The notes beneath the pieces were generated by a model, which did not search any database, was not told the origin of the DNA, and saw only the letters and a list, made by a program, of their open reading frames with translations. Both the position numbers and the translations under genes were made by a program. Positions 46,443-55,216 of a stretch of DNA of 64,000 nucleotides are shown here, piece by piece. Origin of the DNA: Lachnospiraceae bacterium (lineage in GTDB: Bacteria > Bacillota > Clostridia > Lachnospirales > Lachnospiraceae). The DNA lies in contig SFGF01000001.1 of NCBI GenBank assembly GCA_004556655.1, forward strand, positions 1-64,000. The letters run 5' to 3'. The first letter of the stretch is position 1; each line of letters opens with the position of its first letter.

Positions 46443-48352
46443 TCCTGCTCTCCAAATAAGACCTGATAAAATGTATTTTTAATAGTTGTATCCGACTCTT
46501 CAAATTTATATGTTAATTTATGAAAGCTTGTCATTTCTTTTACCGCATTTGCAATTGTCTCGTCATACTCCTCGAACAATCTCAGCAACAAGATATGTGG
46601 TGTTGCATTGCTGAATGGTACAACTTTATTCCACTCATCTGGATATGTCTCTATTACCATTTGGAAAAACATATGAAATAAATAATAATGAACTAATTTC
46701 GTATTTTCCTTCCAATATTCATACAATAGAGCTCTCTCCAACATAAGCATTTGATTATTGGAACATGATGTAATAAACCAACTTGAAACCGCAGTACATT
46801 GTCCATCCAAACCCGGTTTAAGATTCTGAAACATAAAAAGATCTGAATCAAATAAATAATCTGGATATATTGGTGATGAACACCATACAGTTGCATCGAT
46901 CCATGTTCCTCCATACTTAATTAATAATTCCAGGCGCAATAAATCTGACAAATGTGTTTTAGAAAAACATCCCTTTTCATATTTTTCCAAAATGTATGCC
47001 GGAAATTGTACATATTCCTTATAATTATCTTCTGTGATTAAAATTATCCTCTTATCACGCAGATTACTTTTCAAGGATTCAAAACAATACTGTACCATTT
47101 TAGGTGCATTCTCCATGCCCTGAAACCAGCACACCCAAACAATATCCACATGTTCATGTAATATATTTTTTGTATCTTCTTTCTGTTGGTATTCATTAAT
47201 AAACCCTTTATATTTCTTTTTTAATTTACAATATATCCGATTATCAACTGCCAATCGGACAATCTCAAGTGATTTTCTTGACAGACCTAATATTGCCGTT
47301 TCCAATAATGAAAACAGTATTACATGCGCCATGCAATACTGTTTCAATATCTCTATACCATTTACTTTTTTAAAAATTTTTTTAAATTCTTTCATATTAG
47401 TACTGTTTTTCCCCTTATTTTTCTGCGTTATACATAAGTTCCTCTTTTCTACAGACAATTTTACTTGGCCTCCCTCGACCATATCATTTTTATTATTACC
47501 AGTTTCTGATTCTTCGTTCTTCTGTATGCCATCCCTAACTATATTGTCAATAGCACAACTTAAATATGCCATAAACATTATTATGTATGCAACTATGAAT
47601 AAAATTATATACACTTTCCCAAAACAGCCTGCTTCTGTCAAAAAATTATAATCCAGTATAAAAAAACCGCATGTTAATTCATATAATAAATCCCATCCAC
47701 TTCCCTCAAATATCATCTGGTCCGAATACATTCTGGTCAGTACATATGCCCCGGAAAATAAAAGTAAAATTTCGATTACGACCTGAAAACAAATTTCGCG
47801 CAATACAACTATTCCTGACTCTTTTTTATTTGTGCAAATAAAATCTAATAATATCTTATGAAATGCCAGATATGTAATTATAAATGCCATTAAACAAATA
47901 CTTCTAATACACTTCAATAATATTTCCTGACTAATTGTGCCAGATTGACACGCACATGCAATTATAAAAATTGGCATCATATATATAATGGTCGCAAATT
48001 CATTTTTTTCTTTGTCCTCTAGCTTTTGACAAATTCTCCCTATGTCTTCAATAAAAAAATTAACTATAGACATGATCGTCGTATTAAAAATATATACCGC
48101 TAAAATTATTATTGCCTTTATAAACAAATTCACGTTATATTTTGTGAAAATTACAGAAACCAAAAGAATTCCATTCATTACTTCACAAATAACCAATGTA
48201 ATTCCTTGTGCTTTATAAGGTACAAAAATATACTTCAAACATTTCATACATCTTCGCAGAAAGTGCTTTCCTCTTTGTTTTCCTTGTATAATCAAAACAA
48301 TATATATCACTAAACTTACTGCAAATGCTATAGCTGTTATATCATCTTTCAT
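46439..48352 (-). CDS. Membrane domain fused to a Caps_synth-type glycosyltransferase
   Basis: A 637-residue protein in two parts. Residues 1-280 have about seven membrane segments; the last pair, around GSGWDLLYELTCGFFILDYNF, resembles in outline the pore region of two-helix channels but lacks a selectivity filter. A polar linker (about 280-340) leads to the catalytic domain (about 400-637) with VWVCWFQGMENAPKMVQYCFESL, KTHLSDLLRLELLIKYGGTWIDATVWC and the Asp that serves as DXD, as in capsular polysaccharide synthesis proteins. The role of the membrane part is unknown. AAGGTG precedes the ATG. Confidence 0.75.
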   Translation of the reverse strand: MKDDITAIAFAVSLVIYIVLIIQGKQRGKHFLRRCMKCLKYIFVPYKAQGITLVICEVMNGILLVSVIFTKYNVNLFIKAIIILAVYIFNTTIMSIVNFFIEDIGRICQKLEDKEKNEFATIIYMMPIFIIACACQSGTISQEILLKCIRSICLMAFIITYLAFHKILLDFICTNKKESGIVVLREICFQVVIEILLLFSGAYVLTRMYSDQMIFEGSGWDLLYELTCGFFILDYNFLTEAGCFGKVYIILFIVAYIIMFMAYLSCAIDNIVRDGIQKNEESETGNNKNDMVEGGQVKLSVEKRNLCITQKNKGKNSTNMKEFKKIFKKVNGIEILKQYCMAHVILFSLLETAILGLSRKSLEIVRLAVDNRIYCKLKKKYKGFINEYQQKEDTKNILHEHVDIVWVCWFQGMENAPKMVQYCFESLKSNLRDKRIILITEDNYKEYVQFPAYILEKYEKGCFSKTHLSDLLRLELLIKYGGTWIDATVWCSSPIYPDYLFDSDLFMFQNLKPGLDGQCTAVSSWFITSCSNNQMLMLERALLYEYWKENTKLVHYYLFHMFFQMVIETYPDEWNKVVPFSNATPHILLLRLFEEYDETIANAVKEMTSFHKLTYKFEESDTTIKNTFYQVLFGEQE

Positions 48353-48415
48353 TCTTTCACCTTATTAATTTCATGTACATCCTTACTTCTTTTGAGCAAC
48401 ATTCAATTTTTCCTA

Positions 48416-48919
48416 TTATTTTTCAGACTTCCGAAATGCCCAAAACTTATTCATAATAAAATTCAAAGGTACACTAACCAACAAATTAATGATTGGAGCT
48501 ATTATTTTCGGAATACCCAAAACTTCTACCCATAATAATGACAAAATACTGTTCAGTAACAATCCTGTAAAAGCATATGATATATAAGTCTTTATCAAAG
48601 CGTGAACAATATTTCGTTCCTCGTTATCTGCCTTTTCAAATACAAACTTATTATTCCAATAAAAAGACCATAAAACACTTAAAATAAATGCAATCACCTG
48701 TGCTACCAGATAATCAACACTTGGTATCAGATTATTTTTTTGAAACAATATAAGTGTCCCGACATAAATAACATACGATATAACTGTATTACTTAATCCT
48801 ACAATTCCAAACTTAACAAATTGCATCAATGCTTCCCATTGTGTTTCACTTATCTTCAATCGTAACAATTTACATAAAATAAAATCTATCATTTTTTCAA
48901 TAATTTCCCATAAATTCAT
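48416..48919 (-). CDS. GtrA-like small membrane protein
   Basis: A 167-residue protein with four membrane segments; FVKFGIVGLSNTVISYVIYVG and FYWNNKFVFEKADNEE are typical of the GtrA family, which is thought to flip or help use polyprenyl-phosphate sugars. It may serve the GtrB-like and GtrII-like proteins encoded elsewhere in the window. It is followed by a transferase and preceded by the primase-RT unit. Confidence 0.87.
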   Translation of the reverse strand: MNLWEIIEKMIDFILCKLLRLKISETQWEALMQFVKFGIVGLSNTVISYVIYVGTLILFQKNNLIPSVDYLVAQVIAFILSVLWSFYWNNKFVFEKADNEERNIVHALIKTYISYAFTGLLLNSILSLLWVEVLGIPKIIAPIINLLVSVPLNFIMNKFWAFRKSEK

Positions 48920-48961
48920 ATTATTCTCTTTATCCTTTTCTTGTTGATTTCAATCTTTCTT

Positions 48962-51900
48962 CTAACTTACAATTTCGTTAAATATACTTTCCATTATCTC
49001 CTTGAACTCCTCATCCACCGAATCTTCCTTTAATGACATTGCTGCTGTATAATTTACCCTGGCCTGTTCCATACTCTTGGCAATAGGAAATCTATCGGCA
49101 TACCTGTTTAATATTTCTGCACTCTCATATAACATTTCCGCCATGTTCTGATCCGTATAGCCTTTTTCTATCCAATCTACCAAACGCTCTTTTAATTTTT
49201 CCAGCTGATCTGCTTTTCCATACGCTTTTGACAGCTTTTCCAGAACCAGTGCATTACTATCTTTCTGCAAATAATCCTCCAGCACTTCTATTCGTATGGT
49301 CGGTGGTAACGTACTGAAAAGGTATAATTCCGTATTGGTTCTCTCACTATTTCTGTTAATCCCATTTTTTCGAAAATACTGTTTCAGTCCTTCTACACCC
49401 AGCAACTCGCCCGCTTCCTGCTTCTTTTCGATTTTTTTCTTTGTCTCTTTTTTCAGCAAATACAAGCATATTGCTTTTTCCGGACTGTCTAACATTTTCT
49501 TAGGGAACACATTTGCCTTAGTCATATTGAATTCCCGGATTACAGCAAATTTCTCGTCATTTCCATCTCTGTATTCTCCCCAGACTGCTTTCACGTTCTC
49601 TTTTAGCTGCTTCATTTTACAGGTGATCGCATATTGAAAAGAAACTTTTGCTTCATCGTACCCCTGTTCGATCAGAAACTGACTGATACATTTTTTCGCT
49701 TCCTCTGTTCCATAGTATGCATGCACTGTAATATCACACTGATTCTTTTTCATTACATCTGCAAGATCCATCCGGCATTCTGTTCCGTTTTTGTCGTATC
49801 TGTAAGACTGAATACGGGTTTTAGCGTTATCTACTGCATCCGGATCTGCACCATTCAGATCCAGATATGCACTCAGCATCACCGTCGTTGCAGATCCTCT
49901 TTCAAAATTATCACTCAGAAATACAATATGTTTAATTTCTTTTTCTCCCAGCATGTACTTTTGTTGTCCTTCATCATATGTGATATGCGGTTCATACAAT
50001 TCAAACTGATCTCTTCCTGCCTTTTTCTTCAGATATTTTAAAAATATACTTCCGAGTGTACTGTCTGCACTAAAGGAATCTTTTGGAACATACAATGTCT
50101 CTGCATCCTTCATCTGAAAATACTCATCATTTTTAATGTCATGGAAATCAAGAAGCTGATGTTTCTTAAATATTTTCAAATAATCTTTGACATTGCCTGT
50201 ATGAATTCCACTATATATCATGTTATGTATCAGCCGATAACATATCTGTTCCTCAAAACAGCTCTCCGGAAATATGTTTTCTGTAATACTTTCGGAAAGT
50301 CCGTCTTTATGAAGCATTATTCCATCTTTTATTCTATCATAGCTTCCTTCATCTACTTCTTTTACCGTATCATAATGCAGACAATTCTCCATTACCATCT
50401 GCAGCCCATAGATTGCTTTTAAAATCTTCTGATCTTCCAGATATACATTTCCATCCTCATCAACGATCACGTAACATGACTGTCCTGTTTTCAATTCTTC
50501 CAATCCCGTATGCTGAACCGCTATTTCCGTTTCATTTACCGTACGGACAGGGTTTTCTTCCAGTAATATGATTCCCTTTGTTTTTGAATTTACTGCTGCC
50601 TCCTGTACAATCACCTTTTTCCCTTGTATGTCATCATTCAATAAGTATAATAACCTGGATAATTCCAGATAAAATGGCAGATATTTCTGGGCACAGACAG
50701 TGTGCTTCTCTATTGACACTTCATCCTTATTTCCATCGTTTTTCCTTCTGACACAGTACCGCAGTTCCATATACATGCTATTCAATAATTCCCGCATAGC
50801 AGATGCTCTATCGTGAACAGACAAAATCCAGTTCTGTAACAATTGATTCTGATAAAAGTCTTCTTCGCTATATTCAAGACCGAATACTTCATCTTTTGTC
50901 TTATCGTCTATCTTAAGCAGTTGGACTATCGTTCCCACTGTAAGTCTGTTTAATATCCAGCTTGCACTTCTTTTGACCGAAAGATTTACATATCTTTCTA
51001 ACAGAGTATCAGATGTATCGACCGGAACCTCCCGCATGACATCTATCGCAAACCTGTCTTTGTTCGAGAAAGGATTCACCGGTAAAAATTTTCCTTTCTG
51101 TTCCAGCAGATGATATTTTCCAAAAATATTTCTATAACCGGAATAGAACAATCTTAACAGTTCCATTCTTTTCTCCGGCTGCTTTTTCATCACATCTTCA
51201 AAGGAAGCCCGTGCTGCACCTTCCGGTATATCAAGCTCCACATAATACCCTATCCGCCTCTCTTTATTCTTAAAGGAATTTTCATACTGTATATTCTCTG
51301 CACCTTTAAAATATTCAGGATCATTATGCCGGATCAATATCTTCCTTCTACTGGAATCTATAAAAATTATCACTCCATTTTTCCGATAGTTATGCAAATC
51401 CTGCGTGTCAAGCAGTTCACTCTGATTCTGCATATATTCAATAAATTTCAAATTACAGGCATTGACAATATTTGTCAGTATCTGCCTCTTCTGCTCCTCT
51501 TCATCAAAGAAATGCACTGCCAGATAAAGCACCTTGATATGACCGGAATCAATATTACTCATCTCTTCTACAAACTGATCATCTTTGATAACCGAAACAA
51601 GCATATTTTCAATCGGAAAATATAGCTGTCCTTCAACTCTCAGATCAAAAATAAACTGTATTGTACCCAGATCCGTCCTTAAAGCACACACCTTCTGAAT
51701 GGCCTCATCCGTATTACTGAAGTCATTATCTCCTGTCAGACAATTGTGTCCTCTAAGGTACGCCAGAAACATGATAACTGAAAACGCTGCTTCACTCGCC
51801 TCTCGTTCCTTCGGTTCGCTGCAAATACCCTGTATATTATCGAACAACTGCCTGATGTCCATCATGATTTCTTCTGGTATCTCGATCTCCTGACTGGCAT

Positions 51901-52075
51901 ATAGCAGCTGAATCTGTTTTAATATTTCATAATACAGATCTGCTATTTCTAATCTCTTCTCTGACAGCAATGCTATATCCAGCTCTTTCAAATACTGAAT
52001 CGCATCTTTTATGTCCTTTTCCCTACATGTGCCCAGACGAAGACTCGCTGTTACACTCTTTATATTCTTCCCCAT
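48962..52075 (-). CDS. Large protein of unknown family, partner of the primase-reverse transcriptase
   Basis: A soluble protein of 1037 residues (1041 if the ATG at 52087 is used). I do not recognise it as a whole. Around residues 719-736 (counted from 52087) lies KHIVFLSDNFERGSATTV, which resembles a phosphoribosyltransferase PRPP loop (D-D/N-x4-G-x2-T). The C-terminal 110 residues are helical and TPR-like. No membrane segment, helicase or nuclease motif is visible. It overlaps the primase-RT stop as ATGA at 52084-52087, but GAGG six bases before the ATG at 52075 makes that the better start. Tight coupling implies the two proteins act together; function unknown. Confidence 0.8.
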   Translation of the reverse strand: MGKNIKSVTASLRLGTCREKDIKDAIQYLKELDIALLSEKRLEIADLYYEILKQIQLLYASQEIEIPEEIMMDIRQLFDNIQGICSEPKEREASEAAFSVIMFLAYLRGHNCLTGDNDFSNTDEAIQKVCALRTDLGTIQFIFDLRVEGQLYFPIENMLVSVIKDDQFVEEMSNIDSGHIKVLYLAVHFFDEEEQKRQILTNIVNACNLKFIEYMQNQSELLDTQDLHNYRKNGVIIFIDSSRRKILIRHNDPEYFKGAENIQYENSFKNKERRIGYYVELDIPEGAARASFEDVMKKQPEKRMELLRLFYSGYRNIFGKYHLLEQKGKFLPVNPFSNKDRFAIDVMREVPVDTSDTLLERYVNLSVKRSASWILNRLTVGTIVQLLKIDDKTKDEVFGLEYSEEDFYQNQLLQNWILSVHDRASAMRELLNSMYMELRYCVRRKNDGNKDEVSIEKHTVCAQKYLPFYLELSRLLYLLNDDIQGKKVIVQEAAVNSKTKGIILLEENPVRTVNETEIAVQHTGLEELKTGQSCYVIVDEDGNVYLEDQKILKAIYGLQMVMENCLHYDTVKEVDEGSYDRIKDGIMLHKDGLSESITENIFPESCFEEQICYRLIHNMIYSGIHTGNVKDYLKIFKKHQLLDFHDIKNDEYFQMKDAETLYVPKDSFSADSTLGSIFLKYLKKKAGRDQFELYEPHITYDEGQQKYMLGEKEIKHIVFLSDNFERGSATTVMLSAYLDLNGADPDAVDNAKTRIQSYRYDKNGTECRMDLADVMKKNQCDITVHAYYGTEEAKKCISQFLIEQGYDEAKVSFQYAITCKMKQLKENVKAVWGEYRDGNDEKFAVIREFNMTKANVFPKKMLDSPEKAICLYLLKKETKKKIEKKQEAGELLGVEGLKQYFRKNGINRNSERTNTELYLFSTLPPTIRIEVLEDYLQKDSNALVLEKLSKAYGKADQLEKLKERLVDWIEKGYTDQNMAEMLYESAEILNRYADRFPIAKSMEQARVNYTAAMSLKEDSVDEEFKEIMESIFNEIVS

Positions 52076-52083
52076 GTCTTTCC

Positions 52084-54639
52084 TCATCTACCATACTTCA
52101 TCATAATAGCTTCTACAACAATACGATCTTCTTCTGACAATGCTCCAAACTCAAAATCCTCATTCAGATAATACACAAGCAGAACTTCTACCACCCTGTC
52201 CGATAATCTTCCTTCATCGATCAGATAATACATGGTAGCTATCAGATTGCTGAAATTCACCGTGTCAACCGGTATATTCTGAAACCACTGATTTTGCAGT
52301 GCTTGCCATACCAGTTCTTCTCTCTCAAGAACAAATTCATAGAACTTCCGAAAGCCACGTCCCCTTCCAATCCCGCTCTCCATAATCTGTCCACCAAATC
52401 TGTAAAAACACCTGTATTGTGCTTCCTCAAAGCTGTGACAGCTATATATATAACTCAGAGTATCTATCTGAAATGTGTCAGTTTCCAGAAAATGATTTAT
52501 CCTGTCATTGCGTTCGTACTCCAATAATAAACCACTGTACTCGTTCTGAACCAGTTCATAATTAAATTGATTCCTGTGAAGCAGGCTATTGCGATAGTCC
52601 TGATCTATATCTGCGATTTTCTGTGGGAAACGTGTCTTATTCCGGTTCAATGGCAGACTTGCCCTTGCAAATCCCGCAATCAATGCCTGATACAGTTTGT
52701 AAGCTGTCTCCTCATCCCTTGAAAAAACAACAATATCATCTACATATCGCAAAATACGGTATTCACCCTTTTCCATATCTGTGCACACCTTTTCTACGAT
52801 ATTATCCAGATACAATTCTGCCAGTACTCTCGCATATGCCGGTCCCTGTGGGACACCTACCCTGCTTCCGCCTTGTATTTCCTTCATCAGTTCATCATTA
52901 TAATAAGCCAGATACTCAAAATATCTTTTTGCCTTTTCATTCAATTTTCCTTCCAGCTGCCGGTATACATTCAACAGATCCACATGATCATAACACTGTT
53001 TCAGATCAATATAGCTTACATAATTCTGATCCATAAAAGGGATTTCCAGATAACACTTTATCTCTCTGATGTATCTGCTCCAAGACGAAAACCAGCTATG
53101 AAACAAATAATTATCTGACATATATGAGATCTGATAACTGTAAGATTTCCAGCCGTGTTTCCATTCTCTGCACATATCCAGCATAACAGCAGTTGTAATA
53201 ATACGGTCACTTTTGCCAAGCGATACTAATACTCTCGTCTTATCCTCTTCCTTTCGAAGATAAGTTTTATATCCCATTGGCTTCCACTCATCAAATGGCA
53301 TCTCCCCTGCACGAAGTTTTTGCAGAAAATTATTGTACTGATATAATTCATAATTACTTACACGCATCAGTCCATTCATAATCTCTACCGGTATTACTTC
53401 ATCATTGTCAACCACATACCTTTTTTCTTTTCGGATTATCTTCTTCAGATCAGAATAGCTGTCTCTCCAATCTCCGATATGACTTTTCTCTGTCTCTATC
53501 CTCTTTGGTTTTTCCATTCCTGCACGCCTGAGCAGATACTCATACCCTGTTTCTTCCTGTTCTAAGGTATCTTCCATCTCCAGATTATAAATCTGATATA
53601 AATAATCAAACGTTGCCGGATAATAATCTTTTCTATGCTTTCGTATATTTTCCCGGGTAGTCGATTCATCATAGCCCGGATATCTGTTCAGAATTGTGAG
53701 CAATATTTCCCCATCTGAATCGAGGCGTCCAAGCGTTCCCAACAGTACAAACCAGTCCTGCTCCTGCTGCTGTCCTCTCCTCATCCGTTCAAAAATCCTT
53801 CTGAAAACCAATATCTCAGAAAGATAAGAAATCACCTGTTCCGGTGACATGCAAAACCCTTCTGACACCTCATATTGAACATACAGCTTCTGATTCTGCC
53901 TGGGTTCGTCCATATGCAGCTTGTGGCATAACTCTTCGGCATTCTCCAATCTTACCTTCTGCATAATCAGATACTGATCACAATAAAACTCTTCAGATTC
54001 TATATCATATCTGGTTTCAAATCCGCCTTCAAACAGATACGATCTGCTTCCATTCTGATGCCATGATAATGGGAATTTGACCTGTTTGCCAACTATATTT
54101 GTAGAACTTGCTCTTGCAGCCGGGAATCGGTCTAATCCCCACTTTTCATTGTCCACTCCATCTTTTAATTCAGGAATCTGGTTCAAAATTGTATTTACAA
54201 TATCATATCCTAATTCTTTTGTGATCATCTCTTCGAATAGAATCCAGATATGTATGCCTCGTCTGCCGGAAAATTCCTGTAAATAATGAATATCATTTTT
54301 TGTCAGGAAATCTATCAATGGAGTTATACATGTACTGTATAACTCCTGAATATCCGGATTTTCTTTCTCGTTACAGTCAAAATCAAAACAAATCCAACGT
54401 ATCCGGTTCGTTCTGTATTTCTGCTGATAACAGCCCAATGATCCTTGTTGTGATAACATATTTTGTAACAGAAATGGTGTGACCGGGATATATTCTGCAT
54501 AATAATTTCCATCTCTACCCTGCACAGCAACTGCTGTTGTATTCACAACAAAGAGCTCGTATTCTTTCTGCGCTAACTGTTCTATTATTTTATTCAATCT
54601 GTTCTTCTCCCAAGTACTCTTCCGATGATTGTTTCGCAT
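52084..54639 (-). CDS. Archaeo-eukaryotic primase domain fused to a reverse transcriptase
   Basis: An 851-residue protein. Residues 20-215 form an AEP primase: motif I WICFDFDC with Asp86 and Asp88, motif II SGRRGIHIWI with His130, motif III near WGLDRFPAA with Asp170, then the basic VKFPLSWHQNGSRS; the closest match I know is the primase of TOTE conflict systems. Residues 500-680 form a reverse transcriptase: motif A YIDLKQCYD (Asp545), motif B GVPQGPAYARVLAELYL, motif C YVDDIVVF (Asp634, Asp635) and LPLNRNKT. No maturase, HNH or Cas1 domain is present. Fusions of this kind occur among defence-linked RTs of the UG/DRT groups (memory, unverified). An extended -10 lies just upstream. Confidence 0.9.
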   Translation of the reverse strand: MRNNHRKSTWEKNRLNKIIEQLAQKEYELFVVNTTAVAVQGRDGNYYAEYIPVTPFLLQNMLSQQGSLGCYQQKYRTNRIRWICFDFDCNEKENPDIQELYSTCITPLIDFLTKNDIHYLQEFSGRRGIHIWILFEEMITKELGYDIVNTILNQIPELKDGVDNEKWGLDRFPAARASSTNIVGKQVKFPLSWHQNGSRSYLFEGGFETRYDIESEEFYCDQYLIMQKVRLENAEELCHKLHMDEPRQNQKLYVQYEVSEGFCMSPEQVISYLSEILVFRRIFERMRRGQQQEQDWFVLLGTLGRLDSDGEILLTILNRYPGYDESTTRENIRKHRKDYYPATFDYLYQIYNLEMEDTLEQEETGYEYLLRRAGMEKPKRIETEKSHIGDWRDSYSDLKKIIRKEKRYVVDNDEVIPVEIMNGLMRVSNYELYQYNNFLQKLRAGEMPFDEWKPMGYKTYLRKEEDKTRVLVSLGKSDRIITTAVMLDMCREWKHGWKSYSYQISYMSDNYLFHSWFSSWSRYIREIKCYLEIPFMDQNYVSYIDLKQCYDHVDLLNVYRQLEGKLNEKAKRYFEYLAYYNDELMKEIQGGSRVGVPQGPAYARVLAELYLDNIVEKVCTDMEKGEYRILRYVDDIVVFSRDEETAYKLYQALIAGFARASLPLNRNKTRFPQKIADIDQDYRNSLLHRNQFNYELVQNEYSGLLLEYERNDRINHFLETDTFQIDTLSYIYSCHSFEEAQYRCFYRFGGQIMESGIGRGRGFRKFYEFVLEREELVWQALQNQWFQNIPVDTVNFSNLIATMYYLIDEGRLSDRVVEVLLVYYLNEDFEFGALSEEDRIVVEAIMMKYGR

Positions 54640-54666
54640 ATCTACTTCAAAGAATTTCTTATAAAT

Positions 54667-54675
54667 ATTTTATCA
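54667..54675 (-). promoter_or_regulatory. Possible promoter of the primase-RT unit
   Basis: The minus strand has TGATAAAAT, an extended -10 element, about 28 bases before the primase-RT start and within the 58-base gap after the KdsC-like gene. No -35 is evident. It would let the two-gene unit be expressed independently of the glycan operon. Confidence 0.35.
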
Positions 54676-54697
54676 TACTTATAGAACTAAATGCTCT

Positions 54698-55216
54698 CTA
54701 TATTTTATAAACCTCTTTAATTGCCTCATCCCATTGACCACGTTCTTTTAGAACATGACAGATAATGTCTCTGACAGCTCCCGAACCACCACAATAATCC
54801 GAAACATAATCTGCTCTCTCAAGAATTTCTTCGCATGAATCCTTTGGACAACCAACGAAACCAGCCAACGACATTGCCGGCAAGTCATTTAAATCATCCC
54901 CAATATACCCCAACTGTTCTTTTTTAATTCCATGTTCTTTCAAAAATGATATTAAAAAGCTTTTTTTGTCTTTTATATTCTGACAAATAAACTCCACACT
55001 CATTTCCTGCATCCGTCTTGTCACTGCTTTACATTCCCTTCCAGTCAGAACAATAATCTTCATTCCAACTGCATGTGCAGTAAAAAAACCTGCGGCATCT
55101 TTCGTACAAAATTTCTTTAATTCATTGCCAGCATCATCATAATAAATTCCGGCATCTGTCATCGTTCCATCAACATCAATCACAAAATATTCTATCTTAC
55201 CATAGTCTAACATCAT
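54698..55216 (-). CDS. KdsC-like HAD phosphatase
   Basis: A 172-residue HAD-superfamily phosphatase of the KdsC/YrbI type. The nucleophile motif is VIDVDGTMTD, followed by VLTGRE, the Lys in KDKKSFL and the metal motif YIGDDLNDLPAM. Relatives release phosphate from Kdo-8-P or from nonulosonate and sugar phosphates. It overlaps the FGGY kinase gene by 20 bases and is coupled to it. No CMP-Kdo or sialate synthase is in the window, so the substrate is open. Confidence 0.88.
   Translation of the reverse strand: MMLDYGKIEYFVIDVDGTMTDAGIYYDDAGNELKKFCTKDAAGFFTAHAVGMKIIVLTGRECKAVTRRMQEMSVEFICQNIKDKKSFLISFLKEHGIKKEQLGYIGDDLNDLPAMSLAGFVGCPKDSCEEILERADYVSDYCGGSGAVRDIICHVLKERGQWDEAIKEVYKI

Noticed and set aside
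52084..54639. Group II intron or diversity-generating retroelement
   Set aside because: The RT has no maturase or HNH domain, the gene is continuous with its partner, and no variable/template repeat pair or intron ends were noticed. A systematic adenine-biased repeat search was not possible here.
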